DNA of 64,000 nt from Saprospiraceae bacterium (GTDB taxonomy: Bacteria > Bacteroidota > Bacteroidia > Chitinophagales > Saprospiraceae). The notes beneath the pieces were generated by a model. The model saw nothing but the letters and a program-made list of their open reading frames with translations, had not been told where the DNA came from and searched no databases. Positions 56,401-64,000 of the stretch are shown here, piece after piece (the stretch's first letter is position 1; each line of letters opens with the position of its first letter). The translations under genes and the position numbers were made by a program. Where the stretch lies: the NCBI GenBank assembly GCA_019694255.1, contig JAIBCI010000017.1:1-64000 (forward strand). The letters are read 5' to 3'.

Positions 56401-57038
56401 ATAACCTTTACCTTGTACTTCTTTGCCAATGCAAGAAGTTTCTGATTGATTTGCTCCAGGCTCACTCCCGTGTCATCCAGATTCAGGTTGCCTTCCTGTC
56501 TTTGAATTTCGATGTAAAAATCCTCTCCAAAAATTTGTAACCACCATTTAAGTAATTCCTCAGCTTCCGCGTCATTACCTTTAAGAAGCGCCTGTGGAAT
56601 TTCAGCGCCTATACAGCAACTGCTGGCAATTAATCCTTCGTGATGCCTCAGAAGCAATTCTTTATCTATTCGCGGATATTTTCCGTAAAGACCTTCAATA
56701 TATCCCAAGGAGCACAATTTGGACAGGTTGCGGTAACCGGTTTGATTTTTTGCCAGTAATAACTGATGAAATCTTTGGTCACTCTCGCCTGCGGATTTAA
56801 GAAAACTCTGTTTGTGCCTGTTTTCTACCAGGTAAAATTCGCAGCCGAGTATTGGTTTGATATTATTTTTTCTTGCTTCCTTCACAAAGCTGAAAGCACC
56901 AAACATATTGCCATGATCAGTGATGGCAACCGCTTTCATTTCATCTTGTTTGGCTTTCTGCATCAGTGCCGGGATGTCCGTTGCGCCATCGAGCAGTGAA
57001 AACTGTGTATGGCAGTGAAGGTGACAAAATGAACTCAT
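53490..57038 (-). CDS. dnaE: DNA polymerase III subunit alpha
   Basis: 1182 residues, the replicative polymerase. N-terminal PHP domain starting FCHLHCHTQFSLLDGATDI with AVAITDHGNMFGAF; C-family polymerase palm with the metal Asp pair in MPDIDIDFDDKGRD; fingers with MVYQEQIMQTAQIMADYSLG and RIMGKKKRDEM; then a tandem helix-hairpin-helix region, and an OB fold near 1000-1070 (RIRFCGVVTNVQHRTNQKG). Length and start (ATG 57036-57038) match DnaE1. No proofreading domain is fused. Confidence 0.97.
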   Translation of the reverse strand: MSSFCHLHCHTQFSLLDGATDIPALMQKAKQDEMKAVAITDHGNMFGAFSFVKEARKNNIKPILGCEFYLVENRHKQSFLKSAGESDQRFHQLLLAKNQTGYRNLSKLCSLGYIEGLYGKYPRIDKELLLRHHEGLIASSCCIGAEIPQALLKGNDAEAEELLKWWLQIFGEDFYIEIQRQEGNLNLDDTGVSLEQINQKLLALAKKYKVKVIATNDVHYLEQEDANPHDILLCVNTASNEDQEDRFRFPSNDYFFKTQEEMSAKFSDVPFALENTVEIAEKCYTPSLERDILLPSFPIPAEFKDENEYLRHLVYEGAHKRYGSISDEVRSRIDFELEVIFKMKFQGYFLIVQDFIHEARNLNVRVGPGRGSAAGSIVAYCLTITDIDPIKYNLLFERFLNPERISMPDIDIDFDDKGRDKVLNYVVDKYGHNQVAQIVTFGTMAAKSSIRDVARVKKLELAMADKLAKLVPARPGLYLKKLLNQSEELPPEINADEKAKVLELREIAKTNTLEAEVLNTAVKLEGSVRSTGVHAAGVIIAPEEIMNIIPVCTAKDTRLWVTQVEGSVIESTGLLKMDFLGLTTLSIIEDTIRNIRNRFPEKGAIDLETIPLDDVDTLRIFQLGNTKGLFQFESDGMRNNLRLLKPSGIEDIIAMNALFRPGPMDNIDEFISRKHGRVPVLYPHEWLETILRPTYGIMVYQEQIMQTAQIMADYSLGEADLLRRIMGKKKRDEMNEQKKIFVERAKNKGVMEDKAQEIFDVMAKFALYGFNRSHAAAYSVLAFQTGWFKAHYPAEFMAAVLTANKNAIESLTSYLNECRAMKIKVLGPDINESGLDFTVNARGEIRFGLSALKGIGEGPVEEILKERNENGPFVDFADLVRRISSRSLNKKVIESCVYGGAFDSFENIHRAQYFAPFGKYDSYIECMIKWGQQYQASRNNNTATLFGELTPEDFKAPDPPPSPEWNTLTKLRHEVDVAGIYLSTHPLRDFEYEVRFCASANLEEMSILHSPQNLGRRIRFCGVVTNVQHRTNQKGEGFGSFILQDETGEMPVRLFKEKYLSFKPLLEDGATVMVEGVFEEERWKKEPEIGFRISHICMLSSALEYVYKKLTIFMDIRNLSTELVQQLDNTCRSHSGLLVPKMVVVHPEEEMKLEFISPKKKIQINGDLLSELEKLGFNYKLN

Positions 57039-57056
57039 CTGTTTGGAAATTAACTA

Positions 57057-57064
57057 CAAAGTTA
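57057..57064 (-). promoter_or_regulatory. Candidate -7 element of dnaE
   Basis: TAACTTTG read leftward, full TAnnTTTG match, 18 nt before the dnaE ATG. No -33 TTG was found at normal spacing. Confidence 0.4.
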
Positions 57065-57369
57065 CCATAAAAACGGGTCTCCCGGAATGGACAGGTCTGG
57101 TATAGACATTGCGTCCGTAATTTGTGCGATGAACTTTTCCCATATAAAACCATTGCAAAGACTGCGTTGGATTGCTAAATAAAATACTGATTGTCAGATC
57201 ATTGATATTTCTTAACCCGCAAACAAATAATTATCCATTCGTATAAAAGCAGCCAATATGAGACAGACTGATTGGTCTTCAATTAGATGCTTGTTGCGAT
57301 TTTGTTTTTAGTTGTTGGCGCTATTTGTAATATTGCGGGAGAGGATGATCTTTTTATACCAATCCAAGC
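57065..57369. other. Divergent intergenic region, dnaE / DUF4286
   Basis: About 305 nt with no supported gene. The promoter of the rightward DUF4286 gene was not recognised; no repeat or RNA seen. Confidence 0.4.
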
Positions 57370-57693
57370 ATGGTAGTCTATAATGTAACGATAAAGGTCG
57401 ATCCAACGATCGCCGAAGAATGGATGCAGTGGATGCGCCTTCATCACATTCCACAAGTATTGCAAACGGGTGTTTTTACCAAAAGCAGAATCAGCAAACT
57501 GGATATTCAGGAAGCAGACGGTATTACTTATGTTGTGCAGTATGATTGCTATTCCCAGGAACTGCTGAACACCTACATGATTAAGTACGCACCGACCTTG
57601 CAGAAAGAACATATCGATAAATTTGCAGGCAAATTTGTTGCATTCAGAACTGTACTACAGATCATTGAGGAAATTTATCCGGTAGTCAATTAG
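57370..57693 (+). CDS. DUF4286 family protein
   Basis: 107-residue soluble protein matching DUF4286, a small Bacteroidota family with a ferredoxin-like/dimeric alpha-beta barrel appearance: VVYNVTIKVDPTIAEEWMQW, HHIPQVLQTGVFTKSRI, ITYVVQYDCYSQELLNTYM, and HIDKFAGKFVAFRTVLQI. ATG at 57370. The pattern resembles small monooxygenase-like (ABM) or ligand-sensing folds, but no function is known to me. Convergent with the YceI-like gene. Confidence 0.85.
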   Translation: MVVYNVTIKVDPTIAEEWMQWMRLHHIPQVLQTGVFTKSRISKLDIQEADGITYVVQYDCYSQELLNTYMIKYAPTLQKEHIDKFAGKFVAFRTVLQIIEEIYPVVN

Positions 57694-57878
57694 CAAAATA
57701 CGAATGCAGGATATTATTCAAATTGAATGGGGTCTTTCTTTGGTAAATACCCGTTCAGTATAACATCAGAAGCATGCAAAAAGCATGAATCCTGCTCGGT
57801 ATCAAGAAGACCATACAATTTATCAACATTCATCGAGCAAACTCGGCGATTTTGCAAAAAATAAAAAAGGGCCGAACT

Positions 57879-58547
57879 TTACTTAGAAGATGGAGCTTCG
57901 CGAACCAGGAGTAGTTTAATGCTCAGTCTGAGATTATCACTGATCAGTTCATCCTTAATCAAATCTGCAATTTTGGTGGAGTGATAGTTGATTCCCCAAA
58001 GTGTTCTGTTGATCGTAAATTCCGGAATGTTGATCAGGGTAGTATTACCCGCGTAGATCACTTTCGCCTTAATATCAATGTCTTGATCAATCCCCCTGAG
58101 ATTGAGTGTGCCATGCGTCAGGCAATTGGTCAGGCTGTCGGCGAGGGACGCCGAGGAGATAATATGAAATGATGCCTCCGGGAATGAATCACAGGCAAAG
58201 AAGTCAGCGGATTTAAGATGTTTTTCAAGATCGGCTTTATCTTTAGGATCATTGATATCGATATTGCTGATGGATGTCATGTCGATGACGAAGTCTCCGC
58301 TGTGGACCTGACCGTAGCTATCAATATCCATCCTCCCGCTTTTGATCCTGAGGGTGCCGTTGTGTTGTCCCGTTGCTGAGGATCCAGTCCAGTAGATAAT
58401 ACTCTGTTCCTGGTTCACCCTGAACAGCGTGCCATAGTCCACCGCAGATGCTGCAGGCGATCCGGGAGCATCGGATTTGTATTTAGTGTCCGATTTGCAA
58501 GACCAGATAACCATGGTTATGATGGCAAACGCATAAAAAAATTTCAT
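57879..58547 (-). CDS. YceI-family lipoprotein
   Basis: 222 residues with a lipoprotein signal (FFYAFAIITMVIWSC, Cys near residue 17). The YceI lipocalin-like barrel (about 40-215) begins FRVNQEQSIIYWTGSSATGQ followed by HNGTLRIKSG; later blocks include DFVIDMTSISNIDINDPKDK, KADLEKHLKSADFFACDSFP, and FTINRTLWGINYHS. YceI proteins bind polyisoprenoid or other amphiphilic ligands in the periplasm. It has its own promoter (58565-58595) located between it and birA. Confidence 0.93.
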   Translation of the reverse strand: MKFFYAFAIITMVIWSCKSDTKYKSDAPGSPAASAVDYGTLFRVNQEQSIIYWTGSSATGQHNGTLRIKSGRMDIDSYGQVHSGDFVIDMTSISNIDINDPKDKADLEKHLKSADFFACDSFPEASFHIISSASLADSLTNCLTHGTLNLRGIDQDIDIKAKVIYAGNTTLINIPEFTINRTLWGINYHSTKIADLIKDELISDNLRLSIKLLLVREAPSSK

Positions 58548-58564
58548 AAAAGAATTATTTGAGG

Positions 58565-58595
58565 CAAAGATATCGGTTTTAGCTCAGGACACCAA
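58565..58595 (-). promoter_or_regulatory. Promoter of yceI-like gene
   Basis: Leftward TTG (58595-58593), 20 nt, TATCTTTG (58572-58565); 17 nt before the ATG. Confidence 0.6.
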
Positions 58596-58600
58596 CCAGG

Positions 58601-59362
58601 TTAACCCGCCGGAAGTATGATGCGTACCATAGACCAGTCCATACTTTGAAAGTGGCCGTCAACATTCATCCTGAGGTTGCCGGATTCGTCTACACCGAGT
58701 AATACTGCTTCAAATCTGATCCCGCCTGTTTTTTCCAAAAGAACTTTTTGGCCATGACCAAAAAGCGATGCATTATAATCATCAAGCAAGTCGAAATTAC
58801 GGTCACCTGACTTCAGGGCCATCAGATGGTTTAGTCTGTCATGCAATGCCCGGAGGAGGAGCATGCGATCGAAATTTAATCCTGCGACCTGACGCATGGA
58901 GGTGGCTATAAGCGAAGGATCAAAATCCGTTTGATTGACATTGAGGCCAATGCCGACGACAGACCATTGCATCTGGCTTCCTCTGAAAATGTTCTGGATC
59001 AGGATACCCGCGATTTTCTTTCTGTTGCATAAAATATCATTGGGCCATTTGATGACAATATCTTCTCCCGGAAGGTAATCCTGCAAGACACCCAATACGG
59101 CGAGTGCGCTGATCTGGTTGAGACAGAATACTTGCTTTTCTTCTAACCATGACGTCCTGTAGGCAAAGCTTGCGAGTATATTAACGGCGGGGTAACTTTG
59201 CCAGATTCTGCCATATTGTCCCCTTCCTTCTGTCTGAAAGTCTGAAAAAACACAAAAACCGTCCGTTGGACTGGTTTTTGATAACAAATCGATCAGATAG
59301 CTATTCGTTGAGTTGACGGTGTCCAGATGAATAAAATTGAAATCGGGGCCGGATGATTCCAC
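58601..59362 (-). CDS. birA: Biotin-[acetyl-CoA-carboxylase] ligase
   Basis: 253 residues, biotin protein ligase without the N-terminal DNA-binding domain of E. coli BirA (so not a repressor). Catalytic blocks: HLDTVNSTNSYL, the biotinyl-AMP loop as TEGRGQYGRIWQS, IKWPNDI, KIAGILIQ and VVGIGLNVNQ. The C-terminal SH3-like subdomain follows from about residue 205. The start is GTG (59360-59362): an in-frame stop lies 9 nt upstream and the first internal ATG is far too late. It is divergent from rsfS across 52 nt. Confidence 0.93.
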   Translation of the reverse strand: MESSGPDFNFIHLDTVNSTNSYLIDLLSKTSPTDGFCVFSDFQTEGRGQYGRIWQSYPAVNILASFAYRTSWLEEKQVFCLNQISALAVLGVLQDYLPGEDIVIKWPNDILCNRKKIAGILIQNIFRGSQMQWSVVGIGLNVNQTDFDPSLIATSMRQVAGLNFDRMLLLRALHDRLNHLMALKSGDRNFDLLDDYNASLFGHGQKVLLEKTGGIRFEAVLLGVDESGNLRMNVDGHFQSMDWSMVRIILPAG

Positions 59363-59414
59363 AGTAGCTTATAAAATTTGAATTTTTAGTTTTAAGAATA
59401 AATAACAATATCTA

Positions 59415-59804
59415 TTGACTAAATCGTCTGCGACCAGTAAAAAAGTCAATCCGGCAGAAGAATCATTTACAGCGCTGGTAATTGACGCAATACAGGATAT
59501 CAAAGGTAAACATATTGTACAGATTGACCTTCGGAAGATAGCCGATGCGCCGGCCCGGTATTTTATAATTTGTGAGGGTGAAAGCTCTACACAGATCAGA
59601 GCTATAGCCTCCAATGTTGTTCGCCGAGCGCGTGAAGAAATGGGTGTCAGGGCCAACCATTCAGAGGGTCAGCAAAGCGCCCGATGGGTAGTCGTGGACT
59701 TTTTTGATGTCGTCCTACATGTATTCGACAAAGCGACACGTCACTACTACGACCTGGAGAACCTCTGGGAAGACGGTCATTTTACAGAGTTTCAGAACAT
59801 CTGA
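59415..59804 (+). CDS. rsfS: Ribosomal silencing factor RsfS (Iojap)
   Basis: 129 residues. Binds bL14 on the 50S subunit and blocks subunit joining. RsfS core (about 18-118): LVIDAIQDIKGKHIVQIDLR, ARYFIICEGESSTQIRAIAS, SEGQQSARWVVVDFFDVV with the conserved W, then VHVF-type block (LHVFDKATRHYYDLENLW). The start is TTG (59415-59417): an in-frame TAA lies 12 nt upstream and no ATG precedes the core, so TTG is the only normal start. It is divergent from birA and 74 nt ahead of ftsH. Confidence 0.92.
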   Translation: MTKSSATSKKVNPAEESFTALVIDAIQDIKGKHIVQIDLRKIADAPARYFIICEGESSTQIRAIASNVVRRAREEMGVRANHSEGQQSARWVVVDFFDVVLHVFDKATRHYYDLENLWEDGHFTEFQNI

Positions 59805-59878
59805 TTCTGGGCGGAACAACCTTTTTTCGATTTTGTCCGTTATTTTAAACTGAGTATTTAAAAACAAGCAAGCAACAA

Positions 59879-61870
59879 ATGGAAATTCCTGAAAATAACA
59901 ATAAAGGCAGTAAGCAGCCAACACCGGGAGGAGGATTCAATTCCTACTGGATTTATGGTATTATTTTCCTTATTTTTATCGGGGTGAACCTGTTTTTCAT
60001 GGTTAACCCGGCACAACAGCCGATCAGTTTCAACAAATTTGAGTCCATGGCAGCCGCCGGAGACATTGAAAAGGTTGAAGTTGTCAATAACAAGATTGCC
60101 AATATCTACCTCAAAGAACAGGCATTTTCCAAAGAGGCCTACAAAGATGCCGAGAGACCTGGACTTATCGGAAAGCCCTCGTATACCTTTAACATTGGTC
60201 CTGCAGAAAATTTTGCCGACAAAGTGGACAAGATGAATGAGCGAATACCAAGCAAGGTTGATCTGGTTTATCAGGAGAAGCAAAACTGGATGAACACTAT
60301 CCTGGGACTGGTATTGCCTCTTGCCCTCATTGTCTTTGTGTGGATGTATATCATGCGTAAGATGGGTGGTGGAAATGCAGGCCCTGGAGCGCAGATCTTC
60401 AACATCGGAAAGTCCAAAGCGATGCTGTTTGAAAAGGACCAGAATACCCATATAACATTTGCAGATGTGGCTGGCCTCGAGGAGGCCAAAGAAGAGGTGA
60501 TGGAAGTAGTGGATTTTCTCAAAAATCCAAAAAAATATACTGCCCTCGGTGGAAAAATTCCCAAAGGAGTATTGCTTGTAGGTCCTCCGGGAACCGGAAA
60601 GACCCTGTTGGCAAAAGCCGTGGCTGGTGAGGCGGCGGTACCGTTTTTTACTATATCGGGATCCGATTTTGTCGAAATGTTTGTCGGTGTAGGTGCTTCA
60701 CGGGTGCGGGACTTATTCCGTCAGGCGAGAGAAAAAGCCCCCTGTATAGTATTCATCGATGAGATTGATGCCGTAGGCCGTGCCCGCGGAAAGAGCCTGA
60801 TTCAGGGTGGCAATGACGAAAGAGAAAATACACTCAACCAGTTGCTGGTTGAGATGGACGGTTTTTCGAGTGATAAAGGTGTCATTCTGATGGCGGCTAC
60901 CAACCGGCCCGATATACTGGATAATGCGCTGCTTCGTCCCGGACGCTTTGACCGACAGATTTCTATTGACCTTCCGGATCTTGTCGGCCGGGAACAAATA
61001 TTCAAAGTTCACCTTAAAAAGCTAAAACTAAGCCCATCCGTCACCCCGAAGGAGCTTGCCGAGATGACGCCGGGTTTTGCTGGTGCAGATATTGCCAACA
61101 TCTGCAATGAGGCAGCACTGGTAGCGGCCAGAAGAAATAAAACGGCGATTGATATCGATGATTTTAATTATGCGCTGGACCGCGTTATTGGGGGACTTGA
61201 AAAAAAGAACAAGATCATCGCTCCGGAAGAAAAAGAAATTATCGCATACCACGAAGCAGGACATGCCATCTGTGGTTGGTACTTACGTCATGCTTCGCCG
61301 CTGGTCAAGGTGACCATTGTACCGCGAGGTGTCGGAACGTTGGGTTATGCCCAATATCTACCTAAAGAAGAATATATTACACGCACAGAAGCCTTGCTGG
61401 ACAGAATCTGTATGACCATGGGCGGACGAGCCGCTGAAAAAATAATTTTTGATAAGATCAGCACAGGCGCCCAATCCGATCTTGATCAGGTTACGAAGAT
61501 CGCCTACAGCATGGTATCCACATTTGGCATGAACAAGCGGGTGGGCAATGTTTCTTTTTACGGAATGTCCCAGGAAAATTTTTCAAGACCATTCAGTGAA
61601 GAGACCGCCAAACTAATGGATGAGGAGGTGCGCGAGCTGATTGACGAACAATACAAACGCGCACAGCAATTATTGACAGATAAGCATCATGAACTCGACA
61701 TACTGGCGGGAGAATTGCTGAAAAAAGAGTTATTGCTGAAATCCGATGTAGAAAGGCTGATCGGCCCTTCACCTTTTCATTTTGACAAGCATGCGGAACC
61801 CATTCCGCATAGTGGCCAGCATGTCTCCGATGAAAAACCAACCGAAGAGGAGAAAAAGCTGGAGAACTAG
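59879..61870 (+). CDS. ftsH: ATP-dependent zinc metalloprotease FtsH
   Basis: 663 residues, hexameric membrane-bound AAA+ protease that degrades membrane and regulatory proteins. N-terminal membrane helix (about 22-41), a periplasmic FtsH extracellular domain, second helix (about 138-158), AAA+ with Walker A GPPGTGKT, Walker [13 protein letters not shown] and [23 protein letters not shown], and the M41 protease with zinc motif HEAGH at residues 458-462 and distal Asp ([10 protein letters not shown]). The C-terminal tail is short and Glu/Lys-rich. ATG at 59879. Confidence 0.97.
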   Translation: MEIPENNNKGSKQPTPGGGFNSYWIYGIIFLIFIGVNLFFMVNPAQQPISFNKFESMAAAGDIEKVEVVNNKIANIYLKEQAFSKEAYKDAERPGLIGKPSYTFNIGPAENFADKVDKMNERIPSKVDLVYQEKQNWMNTILGLVLPLALIVFVWMYIMRKMGGGNAGPGAQIFNIGKSKAMLFEKDQNTHITFADVAGLEEAKEEVMEVVDFLKNPKKYTALGGKIPKGVLLVGPPGTGKTLLAKAVAGEAAVPFFTISGSDFVEMFVGVGASRVRDLFRQAREKAPCIVFIDEIDAVGRARGKSLIQGGNDERENTLNQLLVEMDGFSSDKGVILMAATNRPDILDNALLRPGRFDRQISIDLPDLVGREQIFKVHLKKLKLSPSVTPKELAEMTPGFAGADIANICNEAALVAARRNKTAIDIDDFNYALDRVIGGLEKKNKIIAPEEKEIIAYHEAGHAICGWYLRHASPLVKVTIVPRGVGTLGYAQYLPKEEYITRTEALLDRICMTMGGRAAEKIIFDKISTGAQSDLDQVTKIAYSMVSTFGMNKRVGNVSFYGMSQENFSRPFSEETAKLMDEEVRELIDEQYKRAQQLLTDKHHELDILAGELLKKELLLKSDVERLIGPSPFHFDKHAEPIPHSGQHVSDEKPTEEEKKLEN

Positions 61871-61953
61871 CCGGAGTAGAAGAAATATAATGTTGAGCTT
61901 CCTACTGAAGAATAGCTGTCTTCAAAGTCAAAACCATGCCAGTAATTAAGTGT

Positions 61954-61985
61954 TTGAATATTGGTTGAATATGATGTGATTCAAC
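61954..61985. repeat. Direct and inverted repeats upstream of araC-type gene
   Basis: Two TTGAATAT copies at 61954-61961 and 61965-61972, 11 bp apart (one helical turn), plus an inverted repeat GTTGAAT-N8-ATTCAAC at 61964-61985. Half-sites in tandem repeat one helical turn apart are the usual binding arrangement for AraC-family proteins. They lie about 93-124 nt before the regulator ATG. Confidence 0.35.
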
Positions 61986-62049
61986 TCAGTTCTTATATAT
62001 TTGGAGCAGATAATAGCTTCGTATAAGAACGTCCAGCGTTAGCAAGTAC

Positions 62050-62057
62050 TATTTTTG
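62050..62057 (+). promoter_or_regulatory. Candidate -7 element of araC-type gene
   Basis: TATTTTTG, full TAnnTTTG match, 20 nt before the ATG at 62078; -33 not obvious. Confidence 0.4.
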
Positions 62058-62077
62058 CCTCTCATTGTCAAAATTAA

Positions 62078-62980
62078 ATGCAGGAAGAGTACATTAAAAG
62101 AATAAACAAAGTACTAGCCTTTATAGATGATCATTTGGATACAAATTTGTCTTTGCAGACTATATCAAAAGTCGCTTGTTATTCTTCCTTTCACACCCAC
62201 CGACTTTTCAAGGCAATTACGAATGAGACTTTAAATTCCTATGTCGCAAGAAAAAGAATAGAAAGAACGGCCATACTACTAATACACAACAGCAAATTGA
62301 GTATTGGTGAAATTGCAGTTAGGTATGGCTTCCTGAATGATTCAAGCTATTCCAGATCATTTAAGAAGATTTATGGGCAAAGCCCAACGGAATTTCGCAA
62401 AGCCAACAAGAATAATTTTAGCAAGATCGGCAAAGCAAATAGCAAGAATGGTAAAGACAGTTTTATCACCGAAGAATACCTTTGCAACATTGATCGTCTA
62501 AAAAATTGGATTAAAATGAAGGGTAATATTGAAATTAAACAAATGCCAAACCTGAATCTTGCATATGTTACGCAAATTGGTGAAAAAGGAATCGAAAGTG
62601 CTTTTGAGAAAATTGTTAAATGGGCAATGCCAAGAGAAATTCTTTCCAAAAGAAACACCAATGTATGTAGGGTCTTTCATGACAGTTTTAAAATTACCGA
62701 TGCGGACAAGGTCAGAATGAGTATTGGCATTGCCTCTGATCAGGAAATTAAAGTTGATGGAGAAATTGGACTGACCAGTATTGCAGCCGGGAGAAATATT
62801 GTCGGTCACTACGAAATAGCGCCGGAGGAATTTGAAAAAGCATGGAGTGCTTTATTTATCTGGATGAATGAAAATGGTTATAAAAAAGCAGAAAGAAATC
62901 CCTTTGAAATTTATCACAACAATTACAATGAACACCCTGAGAAAAAATGTATTGTTGACCTGATCATTCCAATTGAATAA
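62078..62980 (+). CDS. AraC-family regulator with GyrI-like effector domain
   Basis: 300 residues. N-terminal AraC/XylS DNA-binding domain (about 1-110) with two helix-turn-helix units (LSLQTISKVACYSSFHTHRL; LSIGEIAVRYGFLNDSSYSR) and the family ending KKIYGQSPTEFRK. After a polar linker the C-terminal GyrI-like/SOUL-type ligand-binding domain (about 150-300) reads IEIKQMPNLNLAYVTQIGEK, GRNIVGHYEIAPEEFEKAWS, and NPFEIYHNNYNEHPEKKCIV. This is the SoxS/Rob/BmrR-style architecture, probably a multidrug or amphiphile sensor. The DNA is visibly more A+T-rich than ftsH (30-37% G+C in sampled lines), hinting at recent acquisition. Confidence 0.9.
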   Translation: MQEEYIKRINKVLAFIDDHLDTNLSLQTISKVACYSSFHTHRLFKAITNETLNSYVARKRIERTAILLIHNSKLSIGEIAVRYGFLNDSSYSRSFKKIYGQSPTEFRKANKNNFSKIGKANSKNGKDSFITEEYLCNIDRLKNWIKMKGNIEIKQMPNLNLAYVTQIGEKGIESAFEKIVKWAMPREILSKRNTNVCRVFHDSFKITDADKVRMSIGIASDQEIKVDGEIGLTSIAAGRNIVGHYEIAPEEFEKAWSALFIWMNENGYKKAERNPFEIYHNNYNEHPEKKCIVDLIIPIE

Positions 62981-63031
62981 ATGCTGATTGCGTTCTGGCA
63001 ATTACTTCGAAGGTAAAGCAGACACGAATAA

Positions 63032-64000
63032 TTAATCTCTTTGTTCCGAATTCTGACGCCTGAGCCTTGGATCCAAGACCCATTGTATTAAATCTGCTAC
63101 AGCGATACCCAGGATGGTCATGAACGCCGCAAGAAGAATCAATGCGTGTGCTACAGGCCAATCCCTGAATGCAATCGATTGATACAGTAATCTGCCAGTG
63201 CCCGGTATGCTGAAGATGTTCTCAATGATCAGTGAACCAGTAATCAACATGGGGATGGCTGAAGCGAACCATGCTGCCAGAGGTATCAGTACGAGGGGAC
63301 GTAATTCCCTTCTAAATCCTGTTTTTTTGCTAATGCCTGAAGCGATCAATCGAGCCCAGAATGGTTCTTCCATGCGAAGAATCATTTGTCTTCGCACAAG
63401 CTGATAGATCACAGATAGTGAAGGTAACAGAATACAAAGTACTGGCAGAATCAAATATTGAGGCGCTTTGATCCACAATTGAAAAGGACTTCGCACATCC
63501 GACATCACCAACGAAGAAGGCAATATAGCGAAAAGTCCACCCGCAAAAATAATCAGTAAAAGGTTGGCAAGCCAGAATGCTGGCATAGAATGCAGTATTG
63601 TGAGCGCTTGAGTAACCGTTGCGGCCAGCTTGTATTTCGTCGTTCGCAATGACCATTCTGCAAGCGTAAACCCACAGATAATTATTAGCAGTAATGCAGG
63701 AAGTTGTATAATAAGGGTCCATCCCAACGCAATAGTAACTTTTTCACTGACCGACTTTCCGTCGCGAAATGAATTTGAGTTATTGAACAACCAGCGATGA
63801 AAAATATTATTCGAAGCATTCCAACGAAACCTTGGCAAAATATCTTGAATGGTTAAAGATGCAGGATCCTCTTTCTGTACAGTATTAAAATCAGGGACTA
63901 CCGAAAAATAAAAAAGCGGTAATAATGTTTTATTTATTGCATCGCCTGATGCTACCGTTGCCGGATCTTCGCTTCGAATAAAATCGTCATAAGAACCCGG
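63032..64000 (-). CDS. Oligopeptide-type ABC transporter permease (OppB/DppB family), 5' end beyond window
   Basis: Partial: the frame stays open to the right edge, and the first methionine-like codon (TTG at 63836) is internal, since in-frame residues (SYDDFIRSEDPATVASGD, then LLPLFYFSVVPDFNTVQKED) continue upstream. About 320 residues are present. Membrane helices are visible (ALGWTLIIQLPALLLIIICG; AFWLANLLLIIFAGGLFAIL; YLILPVLCILLPSLSVIY; IPMLITGSLIIENIF; LILLAAFMTILGIAVADLI). The EAA-type loop reads LIASGISKKTGFRRELRPLV, and FSIPGTGRLLYQSIAFRDWP is diagnostic of OppB-type permeases. Its partners (OppC-like permease, ATPases, binding protein) would lie outside the window. The charged insertion before the helices is seen in Bacteroidota members. 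Confidence 0.85.
   Translation of the reverse strand, partial: PGSYDDFIRSEDPATVASGDAINKTLLPLFYFSVVPDFNTVQKEDPASLTIQDILPRFRWNASNNIFHRWLFNNSNSFRDGKSVSEKVTIALGWTLIIQLPALLLIIICGFTLAEWSLRTTKYKLAATVTQALTILHSMPAFWLANLLLIIFAGGLFAILPSSLVMSDVRSPFQLWIKAPQYLILPVLCILLPSLSVIYQLVRRQMILRMEEPFWARLIASGISKKTGFRRELRPLVLIPLAAWFASAIPMLITGSLIIENIFSIPGTGRLLYQSIAFRDWPVAHALILLAAFMTILGIAVADLIQWVLDPRLRRQNSEQRD

Noticed and set aside
60271..61264. Several 60-100 residue minus-strand frames inside ftsH
   Set aside because: Shadows of a highly conserved plus-strand gene; no independent support.
62020..62045. Sequence resembling part of an integron attC site (AACGTCC...GTTAGC)
   Set aside because: Only one partial core with 4-bp complementarity; no full attC structure, no other copies and no integrase in the window.
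63032..63838. Complete 268-residue permease starting at 63838
   Set aside because: The TTG there is internal; in-frame family-like residues continue to the window edge, so the gene is partial.
1..64000. tRNA, rRNA, CRISPR arrays, insertion sequences, prophage genes
   Set aside because: No cloverleaf with a GTTCRA-type T-loop, no regularly spaced repeats, and no transposase or integrase family motif was seen on either strand.

Overview
The window looks like a chromosomal segment of a Bacteroidota bacterium, most likely of the Saprospiria/Chitinophagia side (inference). The evidence is: repeated TAnnTTTG -7 elements with an upstream TTG/TTTG in place of sigma70 boxes; few Shine-Dalgarno sites; a type IX secretion (T9SS) C-terminal sorting domain; a TonB-dependent receptor with a carboxypeptidase-regulatory-like domain; PorV-like, DUF4254 and DUF4286 proteins; a short CarB; and the gene order miaB - sigma54 activator - lptE - secG. 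I see no rRNA, tRNA, CRISPR array, insertion sequence or phage gene. Most of the window is core chromosome with small accessory islands.

Layout. 1-1705: two terminator hairpins, a possible small RNA, and a minus-strand ECF sigma factor. 1706-5224: uvrA and a DUF1801/YdeI-type protein. 5293-14874 (minus): prc and lon, then a gcvP - DUF4254 - heptosyltransferase-like operon. 15085-17973: aroE, then proline dehydrogenase and recO. 18082-23593: surface and signalling genes (propeller lipoprotein, outer-membrane protein, ECF sigma factor overlapping a one-pass membrane/beta-barrel-like protein, integral membrane protein). 23649-28346 (minus): carB followed by a translationally coupled ABC ATPase/permease pair.

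28552-33722 is a tight operon: miaB, sigma54-type activator, lptE, a TPR-like protein, secG and a 2-hydroxyacid dehydrogenase. 34077-42922 holds three large envelope genes: a TonB-dependent receptor, a 1354-residue secreted protein with a FlgD-like/T9SS-like C-terminus, and a PorV-like outer-membrane protein. This triad is the strongest candidate for an undescribed functional unit. 43050-50420: greA-HIT, parE (minus) divergent from folB, a T9SS-exported thermolysin-like protease, and a glucosaminidase preceded by a possible sigma54 promoter. 50523-57038 (minus): pdxA, then dnaE with a GT39-type glycosyltransferase. 57370-61870: DUF4286, yceI-like, birA/rsfS (divergent, both with non-ATG starts) and ftsH. 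62078-64000: an A+T-richer AraC/GyrI-like regulator and the 3' part of an OppB-type permease that runs off the window.

Functionally, much of the window concerns the envelope: LPS transport and assembly, Sec and T9SS export, tail-specific and FtsH proteolysis, and peptidoglycan hydrolysis. This is interleaved with DNA repair and replication (UvrA, RecO, ParE, DnaE). Several starts were moved downstream of the longest ORF because a -7 promoter element lies inside the longer reading frame (gcvP, miaB, parE, pdxA).
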